Shown here piece after piece: positions 1 to 6,506 of a DNA stretch of 39,850 nucleotides. Where the stretch lies: positions 1-39,850 of the forward strand of contig JAFUAH010000021.1 in the NCBI GenBank assembly GCA_017464345.1. Direction: 5' to 3'. Under the pieces are notes generated by a model, which worked only from the letters and a program-made list of their open reading frames with translations, had not been told where the DNA came from and searched no databases. The first letter of the stretch is position 1. Every line of letters starts with the position of its first letter. The position numbers were made by a program, and so were the translations under genes. The stretch comes from Bacteroidaceae bacterium (GTDB lineage Bacteria; Bacteroidota; Bacteroidia; Bacteroidales; Bacteroidaceae).

Positions 1-126
1 TACGCCAAGAAAAACTGCGGCTTGTTTGCCAGAATCATTGGCAAAGTCAGTGCGCTGACCGCATTACAATACATCAACTACATTAACAACAAACCGATTG
101 GAAGAATTAAGTATGCACTGATTTAA
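1..126 (+). CDS. IS982-family transposase, C-terminal end (cut by window edge)
   Basis: The frame is open from base 1 to a TAA at 124-126 and encodes about 41 residues, including IGKVSALTALQYINYINN and a final GRIKYALI. This Q-Y-I-N, then K-x-A-L/I, ending is what I know from the C-termini of IS982-family transposases of Bacteroidota. The DDE catalytic part lies outside the window, so activity cannot be judged. A terminal-repeat-like sequence follows the stop codon immediately, as expected at the right end of such an element. Confidence 0.75.
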   Translation, partial: YAKKNCGLFARIIGKVSALTALQYINYINNKPIGRIKYALI

Positions 127-140
127 TTCCGCCAACGGGT
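124..140 (+). repeat. Right terminal repeat of the IS982-type element
   Basis: TAATTCCGCCAACGGGT overlaps the transposase stop codon. Read on the other strand it begins ACCCGTTGGCGGAATTA, which fits an IS982-type end beginning with ACCC. An identical 17-bp copy in the same orientation lies at 463-479. Confidence 0.65.
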
Positions 141-164
141 AGTAAATGTATAGGAATAGGAAAA

Positions 165-202
165 CGAGAAACCGATGCTGAGAATATCGTAACGGCTTCT
201 CG
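165..202 (+). terminator. Hairpin followed by a T-rich tract, just past the IS end
   Basis: CGAGAAACCG (165-174) pairs with CGGCTTCTCG (193-202) with one mismatch, and CTCTTTGTTTTTAAG follows. This is a plausible intrinsic terminator for + strand transcription leaving the transposase. The loop is long (18 nt), so confidence is moderate. Confidence 0.4.
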
Positions 203-281
203 CTCTTTGTTTTTAAGTTCCCACCGACCCACCCTCCCTTTCGGGCATTGTTCAGGATAACAAATTATCCAGCTTCTTAAT

Positions 282-449
282 CTACTTGCCAGCCTCGTAT
301 ATAGCGTAGGTTAGGCAGAACAGACCAAAGAACCAAGGATTTGTAGATGTCAATACTGCAATAAGTGCGGTATAAACGCCATACATTGACATCCCGAACT
401 TCAATGGCCTACTCCAAATCTGTGATATGTGCAACTTTTTACTATACAT
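282..449 (-). CDS. Small hydrophobic protein, 55 aa, unknown
   Basis: ATG (447-449) to TAG (282-284) encodes 55 residues. They hold a basic start (MYSKKLHISQIW) and a hydrophobic core around residues 20-50 (YGVYTALIAVLTS, then WFFGLFCLTYAIY), consistent with one or two membrane segments. An in-frame stop lies shortly upstream of the ATG, so this is not simply the end of a longer frame. It sits between two direct copies of an IS terminal repeat and could be a passenger gene, or a fragment of a membrane protein left between IS scars. I do not recognise a family. Confidence 0.35.
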   Translation of the reverse strand: MYSKKLHISQIWSRPLKFGMSMYGVYTALIAVLTSTNPWFFGLFCLTYAIYEAGK

Positions 450-462
450 TCTTTTTACTGTC

Positions 463-479
463 TAATTCCGCCAACGGGT
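463..479 (+). repeat. Second, solitary copy of the IS982-type terminal repeat
   Basis: TAATTCCGCCAACGGGT is identical to 124-140 and in the same orientation, 339 bp away, with no transposase coding sequence between the copies. It marks a scar of a second element or a nested insertion. Confidence 0.65.
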
Positions 480-735
480 GAGTAATATAAGTTTCTTATT
501 TGGTATCCACAATGCTTAGAGACAATTCTTTCCGAAGCGTAGGGGTCAATCACGAGAATGTTGTATCTTTGCACGCGGAACGTATGCAATACGTCATACA
601 TACAAATACTTGCAAGCGCATGAAAAGAGCAACTCGTCGGGTATAACGATCAGCATAGGTATCCTGACTTTCGCTTCTTATATCTTATTATATTATGTTA
701 TGGTGTTTTGATTTCCTCAGAGAAAACATTTTCTA
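480..735. other. Intergenic stretch with a relic promoter-like segment
   Basis: No convincing gene is visible. The stretch contains the 70-bp segment at 505-574 that recurs at 2191-2260, and a TATCTTTG box (564-571) inside it. After that a frame encodes a hydrophobic peptide (ITISIGILTFASYILLYYV) ending at a TGA near 692, but it has no usable start codon and is best seen as a decayed remnant. Confidence 0.4.
505..574 (+). repeat. 70-bp dispersed repeat, copy A
   Basis: Hand alignment without gaps to 2191-2260 gives 60 of 70 identical bases. Both begin ATCCACAATG and share AATCACGAGAATGTTGTATC near the end. Copy B lies in the upstream region of an antitoxin-like gene and supplies the TTG of its likely promoter. 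Copy A has no such gene next to it, so it may be the leftover upstream region of a lost copy. Confidence 0.7.
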
Positions 736-1230
736 TTAACGCGCTATTTTATAAACTTTTTTCTGGTGTTCACCCACATAGTCACTTGATGCCACAAGTG
801 GTAACACCTTTGATTCATCGTGGGCTGTTAGGTGACCAACAACCTCAGCCTTAACAGCTATGCTCTTTCTTGTTTTCATTTCTACAAGTTCGGTGCAATC
901 AAGACGACTATCCTTCTTAAGAATGGCAGGATAGTCTGCTTGTTTCAGTATGTATTGGAAACGCTGTCGATTGGGATTTTCTTTGTAGAAATCAAGGTCG
1001 GAGTTAATTAAGCAAAGGCCAATGGCATCACCATTCGACTTCTTACCAACAATAACAAAATACTTGTTACGGGTATTATAGTCACCCTTCAAAGTGAGAC
1101 CATCATTTCTGTCCATACACTGATAAACGATGTCACCCACGTTCATGTCAGAGCGTGTTTTCACCTTCTGTTCATTCTTGATAGCGACTCTCAGTGCAGC
1201 AAGAGAGCCTTTTACATCGTCAATCAGCAT
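736..1230 (-). CDS. Probable toxin of a Panacea-type toxin-antitoxin pair, 164 aa
   Basis: The start is placed at ATG 1228-1230 (MLIDDVKG), which overlaps the end of the upstream Panacea gene by 11 nt and so suggests translational coupling. A longer frame reaches 1311 but would run deep into the partner gene. The protein has a short helical N-terminus, then VGDIVYQCM, GDYNTRNKYFVIVGKK and GLCLINSDLDFY, then a DYPAILKKDSRLDC segment. The beta-rich opening with a GDIV start recalls small SH3-barrel toxins of the MazF/PemK type, but I see no decisive catalytic signature. Assignment as a toxin rests mainly on its place directly after the Panacea gene. The substrate is unknown. Confidence 0.6.
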   Translation of the reverse strand: MLIDDVKGSLAALRVAIKNEQKVKTRSDMNVGDIVYQCMDRNDGLTLKGDYNTRNKYFVIVGKKSNGDAIGLCLINSDLDFYKENPNRQRFQYILKQADYPAILKKDSRLDCTELVEMKTRKSIAVKAEVVGHLTAHDESKVLPLVASSDYVGEHQKKVYKIAR

Positions 1231-1798
1231 TGAAATAAGCCTTGATAAGTTGCATTTCACGAATATGGTCCACCATGCGCTTCGAGGCTCCTCCAGCACG
1301 AGCAATGTCAATAGTAGTGAGAGTGTCTTTCTGAGGATCGTCTTCCATTAGTTTCTTAACTTTATCGTAGGCTTCATCATGTGACAAATTGGACAAGTCT
1401 TCGGAATCCATATCACCATATTTGGCAATCGTCTCGTCAATTTGTTTCTTTTCCATCTTGGAAATGTAGTCCATGTCTGGCTCTTTCACGGCATGGATAA
1501 TTTGATCAGCATCCACCTCTATGGAAGAGAGAAACTCTGTAAGGTCGTTGCCGTCATCGTTAGGTTCCAATCCGTTTTCTGCCAATTTCACCACTTTATA
1601 GGTCAGTGCAGGAACAGGGCCTCTTGGACGCGCTTTGAAAGTATCCTCGACAATACAAAGACCGTTTACGGCCAGATACTCACGCTGGGCGAAATACATT
1701 ATCTTAAACAGTTTGATGTAGTCCACGCCATCCTTGAAGTGTTTAAGGATGTATAGTACCACAGACTGAATCTTACTAATTTGTTCTGGTGACTTCAT
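1220..1798 (-). CDS. Panacea-domain (DUF4065, SocA-like) antitoxin
   Basis: This is a 192-aa protein whose first ~100 residues match the Panacea/DUF4065 fold: an opening helix (ISKIQSVVLYILKHF), then KLFKIMYFAQREYLAVNG and the RPRGPVPALTYKVV element, which in my recollection is the family's best conserved block. Panacea domains are known to neutralise many unrelated toxins encoded beside them. The C-terminal half (residues 110-192) is charged and helical and probably specific for the partner. It is the first gene of a two-gene minus-strand operon, and its last 11 nt overlap the downstream gene. A TAAATTTG box lies at 1821-1828 on the coding strand, about 23 bp before the ATG. Confidence 0.85.
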   Translation of the reverse strand: MKSPEQISKIQSVVLYILKHFKDGVDYIKLFKIMYFAQREYLAVNGLCIVEDTFKARPRGPVPALTYKVVKLAENGLEPNDDGNDLTEFLSSIEVDADQIIHAVKEPDMDYISKMEKKQIDETIAKYGDMDSEDLSNLSHDEAYDKVKKLMEDDPQKDTLTTIDIARAGGASKRMVDHIREMQLIKAYFNAD

Positions 1799-1820
1799 AT
1801 TATATTCATCATTTCGGGTA

Positions 1821-1828
1821 CAAATTTA
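1821..1828 (-). promoter_or_regulatory. -7 box (TAAATTTG) upstream of the Panacea gene
   Basis: The minus strand reads TAAATTTG about 23 bp before the ATG at 1798 and fits the Bacteroidota TAnnTTTG consensus. I cannot find a clean TTTG/TTG 19-21 bp upstream, so this is a half-supported promoter. Confidence 0.4.
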
Positions 1829-1920
1829 CTACTTTAATTTTATTTATAAGCCATCTTTATGAAAAAAGCTGAACTATATATAACAATAATATAGTATCAG
1901 GATATAACGTATCGCATAAC

Positions 1921-2139
1921 TCAAAGTGTACGATATGGTGTACGCAGGTGCTGACCACGTAGTTCGTCCAACTTAGCCTGATTGAAAGTCCCCTCGTCCC
2001 ACATCTTGTCAATGGCCTTCTGAGCCTTTTGGGCAAAGTAATGAGCCAACAAACTCTTGAACTCATTGAGTTCTGCCTCGGAGTTGATGTTGGCCACGGC
2101 GTTCATCAGTTCCAATTGTGCCATTTGGGAGTAACTCAT
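1921..2139 (-). CDS. Small antitoxin-like protein, 72 aa, without visible partner
   Basis: The start is placed at ATG 2137-2139 (MSYSQMAQLE). The frame is open further upstream, but that part crosses the promoter. The sequence (AELNEFKSLLAHYFAQKAQKA, then DKMWDEGTFNQAKLDELRG, ending with HLRTPYR) belongs to a common Bacteroidales family of short helical proteins ending in MRTPYR-like motifs. In my recollection these are usually followed by a PIN-domain toxin and are sometimes misnamed dephospho-CoA kinase. No PIN gene follows: 1799-1920 holds only the Panacea promoter region. It is therefore either an orphan antitoxin or a repeat-like gene that spreads alone. Confidence 0.6.
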   Translation of the reverse strand: MSYSQMAQLELMNAVANINSEAELNEFKSLLAHYFAQKAQKAIDKMWDEGTFNQAKLDELRGQHLRTPYRTL

Positions 2140-2166
2140 ATTCCTCGTTTTTGTAGGTTGACGCTG

Positions 2167-2198
2167 CAAAGATACAACTTTTCCTGCAATATCCACAA
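2167..2198 (-). promoter_or_regulatory. Promoter of the antitoxin-like gene
   Basis: On the minus strand TTG (2196-2198), a 21-bp gap and TATCTTTG (2167-2174) match the Bacteroidota promoter. The start codon is about 28 bp downstream. The TTG lies inside dispersed repeat copy B. Confidence 0.6.
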
Positions 2199-2260
2199 TG
2201 CCTTGAGACAATTATTTCCGAAGTGTGCGGCACAATCACGAGAATGTTGTATCAGTGCAC
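2191..2260 (+). repeat. 70-bp dispersed repeat, copy B
   Basis: This is the partner of 505-574, with 60 of 70 bases identical. It lies between the receptor gene end at 2303 and the antitoxin-like gene. Confidence 0.7.
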
Positions 2261-2302
2261 ACTAATCTTTCATAGCATCCCTTACGGCATCACCCCTCCC
2301 AC

Positions 2303-5164
2303 TCACAGCAACTTGAAGCGGACGGTGGCAAGGACGTTGCGCGGACGGAGTTGGGAGATGTGAGTATAGATGTCGAGACCGGAATAGGTGACGCGGGTGT
2401 AGCGACGCTGGTCGAAGAGGTTGTTGAGTTGGAGTTCCAGGTCACAGCGACCAATCTTGTACTTGGCCTTGACGTCGCCGAACCAAGCGTGGCGGTGGGT
2501 GGCGGTGAGGTTCGTATAGTTGTCCTCGACGGAGGCGGCGAGGGTCATTCGCTTGGTGACATAGACGTTCATGGAGAGGCGCTGGGTGGCGGAGCGAAGA
2601 ACAGACCCACCCCCTGCCCTCCCTGTTAGGGAGGGAGTGGTCGCCTCTCCGGAATGGTCGGTCTTGGAAACACTCCAACTGTAGCCACTGCTCAGGACGA
2701 AGTTGAGCCAAGGCAGGGGCGTGATGGTGCCGCCGGCTCCGAGGCTGATGGTGCGGCTGTTGAAGGGATAGAGTTGCCCGGCTATCAACTGTTCGCTGTG
2801 GCTGTGGCCGTAACCGCCGAAGGCACGGAGGGTGGTTTGCAGCCAGTCGAAGCCCTTGCTGAAGTCGAAGCCGAGTTTGTAGGAGTCGGACGTGGTGGCC
2901 TGATTGACGGCTTGCACGACGCTGGTGGCACCCTCGTAGGTGTAGCCGTAGATTTGGTTGTCGCGGGTGTGGTTGTAACTGGCGTTGAGGCGGAAGAACA
3001 GGGCGTTCAGGGCACTCCGATAGCCGATGCTGGCACTGGTGCCCACGCGGTCGGTCTCGGAGAGTTGCTCGACGTAGGAGCGCTGGAAGGTGCGGTAGTT
3101 CGACATGATGTAACCCGAATAGATGCCGCCCGGGTCGCCCACGTTTCTGTAATACGAGGCACTGACGCTTCCGCTCCAGTCGCGCCAGTCGTAACTGGTA
3201 GAGAAGTTGGGCGATACGAGCAGGTGGACGTAGCCGTGCCGGTCGTCGCGCACACGGTCATCAAGGGTCTGCGTATAGAGGTTCAGGGGACAGCCGAGGC
3301 TGATGCGCCAACTGCCTCGCTCCCATTTGTAGTGCTGCCCAAGGGTCAGTTCGTAGGTGTTGTACCAGAGGTTATTCCGGAGGGAGGGGGCGTCGGCGAT
3401 AGAATCGCCGACCACACGACCCGATGCTGGTGGCACGAAGCCGTCGAGGTCGGTCGTAATGCCGTGGAGACTGGCGTTGGCAATCACACCGTAGGCGAGG
3501 GTGAAGAAGCCGAAACGGAAGTTGTAGTTGGTGTGGAAGTTGGCGTTGATGTGACGCGATTCGATGTCTTGCTGGTAAAATTGAGAATTGAAAATTGAAG
3601 ATTGAGGATTGGCTATGCTTGCGGAATTATCCATATACGAAAGCGAATCCACACCCACCGTCAGCATGTTGGGGCGCTGCGCATAGCCGGCGGAGAAATG
3701 CAGGTCGAGCGTATGTTTGCCGATGTTCTTGATGAGGTTGGTGGTGTTGCTGACGGCAAGCGAGGGGCGGTCGAAGTGCTGGTGGACAGACTCACTGCCA
3801 TAATCCCTAACCTGCTGGTTACTCCCCACAGGTAATTGTGAATTGTGCATTATGCATTGTGAATTGAGCAGCCCCTCCACGCGGTCGTCGTTCCAACTGC
3901 CGTCGAACTTCACGACGTTGGCCAGGAAACCATCCTTGGCGTTCCACATATAGCGGAGGTTGCCGCTGAGGTCGTTGAGGTGCGTGCGCGATGTCAGCAT
4001 CTCGGTGGTCAGCAGGCGGGTGTCGTCAGTGACGAAGCGGTCGCTCTCCGACGTACCTTCGCGCCGGATGTCGTCGTGGCGGTACGCCACGTTCACCGTC
4101 ACCTCCGAATCCTTGCCCACCTTCTCCAGATGGTTCATGGTGGCGATGTGGCTATGGTTGTCGAAGGTGCGCTTCTGCGACAGGCCTGCACCCGAGGGCA
4201 GGACGACATTCGTGGGGCAGAAAGGATAGAGGCCGACGCTGTTGATGCTGGAATAGTGCGAGGTCAGTTCTGCCGACACGTCGTCGCCCGTGTTGTTACC
4301 TTTATATAGAGACATGTTCTGGCGACGCTTGGCGAAGTACATGCCTACCACTTCGGCGGCCCACAACGGGTTCTGGCCGATGACCTTCGCCCCGTCGGAA
4401 AGGGGACGACTGCCGATGCGCCACGGGCTCGACTGCTGCCATCCCGCCCCCACCATCGTGTTCACGGCCACGGTGCCCTTGGCCGAGTTCTTCAGTTTCA
4501 GGTTGATGGCCACGTCGTCGGTGATGCCTTTGTCCTGCAAGGCCTTGATGGGTTGGTGGTGCTCCAGCACCTGCACGCTGGCCACGTCCGAGGCGTTGAT
4601 GTTGTTCGTGGCCAAGCCATAGCGCCCTTGCAGGAGGTCCATGTCCTCGACGTAGAACTTCTTGATGGCCTTGCCGTTGAACTTGATGGCTCCGCTCTCC
4701 GACACCTCGATGCCCGGCATACGCTTCAGCACGTCGCCGATGACGCGGTCGCCCTGCTGCTGATAGGCCCCGACAAGGTAACTGAGCGTGTCGCCGTGCT
4801 GTCGGATTTTGTCCGCCTTGACGGTCACCTCCTTCAGTTCCATCTGCTGTTCGCGCACACGGAAGTCCACCCTCTGCGAACGGTTGGCCACGATGCGCGC
4901 CCGATTGCCGATGGTCAGCCCCGATGCAGTGACGGTCAGGGAGTCGGCCGTGCTTCGGAACTCCAGTCGGTAGTGGCCTTTGGCATCGGTGTCGGCGTAC
5001 TTGAGAATGCCGCCCGTGCCCTTCGGCCCAACGGTCACGAAGGCGTCCACGGCCTGCCCGAGAGAGTCCGTCACCGTGCCCTCGATGACCGTCTGGGCAC
5101 CGGCAGAACAAGGCACAAAGGAGAGGGCTGCCACCAGAGGCAGCATAGCAAATATTTGTTTCAT
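2303..5164 (-). CDS. TonB-dependent outer-membrane receptor, 953 aa
   Basis: A signal peptide (MKQIFAMLPLVAALSFV, cleavage near SAGAQ) is followed by a carboxypeptidase-regulatory-like beta domain (residues ~25-110: VIEGTVTDSLGQAVDAFVTV). A plug-like region comes next (~115-225), with KADKIRQHGDTLSYLVGAY, GDVLKRMPGIEVSESGAIKFNGK and FYVEDMDLL. A beta-barrel rich in alternating aromatics runs to the C-terminus. The GDTLSY plus RMPGIEV pattern marks the SusC-related receptors that lack a SusD partner. It is the third gene of a minus-strand operon with an ECF sigma factor and a TonB-like protein, starting 12 bp after the latter's stop. The barrel holds two heptamer arrays and one GC-rich hairpin insert in open frame, listed separately. 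The transported ligand is unknown. Confidence 0.85.
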   Translation of the reverse strand: MKQIFAMLPLVAALSFVPCSAGAQTVIEGTVTDSLGQAVDAFVTVGPKGTGGILKYADTDAKGHYRLEFRSTADSLTVTASGLTIGNRARIVANRSQRVDFRVREQQMELKEVTVKADKIRQHGDTLSYLVGAYQQQGDRVIGDVLKRMPGIEVSESGAIKFNGKAIKKFYVEDMDLLQGRYGLATNNINASDVASVQVLEHHQPIKALQDKGITDDVAINLKLKNSAKGTVAVNTMVGAGWQQSSPWRIGSRPLSDGAKVIGQNPLWAAEVVGMYFAKRRQNMSLYKGNNTGDDVSAELTSHYSSINSVGLYPFCPTNVVLPSGAGLSQKRTFDNHSHIATMNHLEKVGKDSEVTVNVAYRHDDIRREGTSESDRFVTDDTRLLTTEMLTSRTHLNDLSGNLRYMWNAKDGFLANVVKFDGSWNDDRVEGLLNSQCIMHNSQLPVGSNQQVRDYGSESVHQHFDRPSLAVSNTTNLIKNIGKHTLDLHFSAGYAQRPNMLTVGVDSLSYMDNSASIANPQSSIFNSQFYQQDIESRHINANFHTNYNFRFGFFTLAYGVIANASLHGITTDLDGFVPPASGRVVGDSIADAPSLRNNLWYNTYELTLGQHYKWERGSWRISLGCPLNLYTQTLDDRVRDDRHGYVHLLVSPNFSTSYDWRDWSGSVSASYYRNVGDPGGIYSGYIMSNYRTFQRSYVEQLSETDRVGTSASIGYRSALNALFFRLNASYNHTRDNQIYGYTYEGATSVVQAVNQATTSDSYKLGFDFSKGFDWLQTTLRAFGGYGHSHSEQLIAGQLYPFNSRTISLGAGGTITPLPWLNFVLSSGYSWSVSKTDHSGEATTPSLTGRAGGGSVLRSATQRLSMNVYVTKRMTLAASVEDNYTNLTATHRHAWFGDVKAKYKIGRCDLELQLNNLFDQRRYTRVTYSGLDIYTHISQLRPRNVLATVRFKLL
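2601..2640. repeat. GC-rich hairpin element inside the receptor gene
   Basis: CCCTCCCT (2617-2624) and AGGGAGGG (2628-2635) form a perfect 8-bp dyad with a 3-nt loop, inside a run of C and G. On the minus strand it is translated as TPSLTGRAGGGSV within the barrel, an unusual loop for this family. Similar GC-rich elements are frequent between genes of Prevotella-like genomes (general recollection). The related-looking tail of the TonB-like gene is at 5196-5232. Confidence 0.55.
3577..3611. repeat. Heptamer array in the receptor gene (five units)
   Basis: Five consecutive 7-mers (AAAATTG, AGAATTG, AAAATTG, AAGATTG, AGGATTG) lie within the barrel coding sequence. On the coding strand they give NPQSSIFNSQF, which looks foreign in a barrel loop. 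The reading frame stays open. Confidence 0.7.
3834..3868. repeat. Second heptamer array in the receptor gene (five units)
   Basis: Five consecutive 7-mers (AATTGTG, AATTGTG, CATTATG, CATTGTG, AATTGAG) are translated on the minus strand as LNSQCIMHNSQL. The unit is related to the array at 3577 and the frame stays open. Confidence 0.7.
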
Positions 5165-5176
5165 AAATATCAGATT

Positions 5177-5809
5177 TTACCTTACTTTGAGCGCTGGCTC
5201 CCCCTTCCTTGGGGAGGGGCTGGGGGTAGGCTTCCTAATAGGTGCACCCGCCCCTTTGTCGAGGCGATAGCAGATGGGGATGACGTATTTCGAGCGGACG
5301 GCCCGTCCCTTGCTATAGCCGGGCATCCAGCGAGGCATGTCGCGCACGACGGAGAGGGCGGCACTGTCCAGGTCGGCACGCACACTGCGCTCCACGTGGA
5401 GACCCGTCAGCCGCCCATCCTTCTCGACGATGAAGGAGACAATGACGCGCCCCTCGATGCTGTCCGCCAGTGCCGACTCGGGATAGTGGAGGTGTTTCAG
5501 CCAATATTGCATCAGGGCATCCGTGCCACCGGGGAACTCAGGCAGGACCTCCAGTTCGCTGGGCGGACAGGGCATCTCCCTCTGCTCCAACCACGGCAAC
5601 CGGCCTCCCCCGCCGATGCGCACGGTGGCATAGGTGAGTCCGCTGATGAGCAACAAGGCTATCAAGACGGCGGCAATGCGGCGCACAAGGGACTGACGCC
5701 GGTGTCGGGCCGCACGGACGAGGCGGTCGGCAAAGTCGTCGGAGAGCAGGAGTTCGGGTCGGCGGGTGCGACGCAGGGCCTCGCGGAGGTCAGAGTTCGT
5801 GGTCTTCAT
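5177..5809 (-). CDS. Membrane TonB-like energy transducer with cytoplasmic N-terminus, 210 aa
   Basis: Residues 1-43 are basic and presumably cytoplasmic, 44-62 form one membrane helix (RIAAVLIALLLISGLTYA), and ~88-185 form a TonB C-terminal domain. The domain opens with PEFPGGTDALMQYW and contains YPESALADSIEGRVIVSFIVE, the usual signature. The periplasmic linker is only about 25 residues and lacks the Pro-rich stretch of classical TonB. The start overlaps the ECF sigma gene by 20 nt and the receptor gene follows 12 bp after the stop, so the three form one operon. The last 20 residues (KPTPSPSPRKGE) are encoded by a GC-rich intergenic-type repeat. The N-terminus could also bind the co-encoded sigma factor; that is inference. 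Confidence 0.8.
   Translation of the reverse strand: MKTTNSDLREALRRTRRPELLLSDDFADRLVRAARHRRQSLVRRIAAVLIALLLISGLTYATVRIGGGGRLPWLEQREMPCPPSELEVLPEFPGGTDALMQYWLKHLHYPESALADSIEGRVIVSFIVEKDGRLTGLHVERSVRADLDSAALSVVRDMPRWMPGYSKGRAVRSKYVIPICYRLDKGAGAPIRKPTPSPSPRKGEPALKVR
5196..5232. repeat. GC-rich repeat forming the 3' end of the TonB-like gene
   Basis: C-rich and G-rich runs (GGCTCCCCCTTCCTTGGGGA, then GGGGCTGGGGGTAGG) include the short dyad CCCC-TTCCTT-GGGG. The repeat supplies the last coding residues PTPSPSPRKGE of the TonB-like protein, extending it past the normal end of the domain. Confidence 0.5.
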
Positions 5810-6374
5810 GTTCGAGTTGGATTATCAGGTGATACAATCGTTTGCGAATGCGATGGAGGCGCTGGTAGAGCGCGTCGGGCGTGGTGGCGAAGAGGCTGGC
5901 CACCTCGGTCAGCGGTCGTTCCTCCTCGTAGCGTAGAGCGAGCAGCGTGCGCTCCTCGTCCGTGAGTTGTTCCATGGCTTGCATCAGGTGGGCAATGCGC
6001 TCCTCGTTGCCCGTCGAGAAAGCCTCGTCCAGCGTCGTCTCGCTGACGTCAGGCAGACCGTCTAGGCTCACCACCTGTGCCACGGGACGCCGTTCGATGT
6101 GTCGCAGACAGGTCGTATAGACGATGCGCGTGAGCCACGTGCGGAGCGAACTGCGCCGTTCGTCGTACTGATGGGCATAGCGCATGGCATGGAGCATGGC
6201 GTCTTGCAAGGCATCCTCGGCCTCCTCGCGAGTGGGCAGTAGCCTCAACGCCTGACCGAAGAGCGCCTGTCCGTGCTCGGCCACGAGGGTTCGCAGAGCC
6301 TCCCCGTCGCCCGTCGCCGCGCGGCGCATCGTCGTGCGCTCCAGGCTTGTCCGTGTCGTGTCATTCGTCTTCAT
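5790..6374 (-). CDS. ECF-type RNA polymerase sigma factor, 194 aa
   Basis: Sigma region 2 spans ~residues 22-92 (ALFGQALRLLPTREEAEDAL, QDAMLHAMRYAHQYDE, SLRTWLTRIVYTTCLRHIERR). Region 4 spans ~135-185, with LTDEERTLLALRYEEERPLTEVA and a helix-turn-helix ending YQRLHRIRKRLY. The two are joined by an acidic linker with no extra domain, which is the ECF architecture. The gene is first in the operon sigma, TonB-like protein, receptor, and probably controls that operon. No gene that is plainly an anti-sigma is next to it; the N-terminus of the TonB-like protein is the only candidate. ATG 6372-6374 is used, though a second Met at residue 16 is possible. Confidence 0.85.
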   Translation of the reverse strand: MKTNDTTRTSLERTTMRRAATGDGEALRTLVAEHGQALFGQALRLLPTREEAEDALQDAMLHAMRYAHQYDERRSSLRTWLTRIVYTTCLRHIERRPVAQVVSLDGLPDVSETTLDEAFSTGNEERIAHLMQAMEQLTDEERTLLALRYEEERPLTEVASLFATTPDALYQRLHRIRKRLYHLIIQLEHEDHEL

Positions 6375-6448
6375 CTACTATTATATATACGCCAAAACAG
6401 CCCTGCCTGACATGCCATGCTCCGATTTTAACATTCTTTAAGAATAAA

Positions 6449-6489
6449 AGAGGCGCGGCCTCCCCTACCAGTGGGGAAGCCGCGCCTCT
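6449..6489 (-). terminator. Strong intrinsic terminator after the broken epimerase gene
   Basis: AGAGGCGCGGC (6449-6459) pairs with GCCGCGCCTCT (6479-6489), extended inward by CCCC/GGGG. On the minus strand the stem is followed by TTTTATTCTT, as expected for a terminator of the gene ending at 6507. Confidence 0.8.
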
Positions 6490-6506
6490 GTGTACCGATA
6501 TCTATA

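Noticed and set aside
574-692. A hydrophobic peptide frame ending near 692
   Set aside because: No start codon in frame at a sensible place; probably a decayed fragment.
4553-5965. A long + strand frame opposite the receptor, TonB-like and sigma genes
   Set aside because: It crosses three genes with clear domains on the other strand and has no recognisable content of its own.
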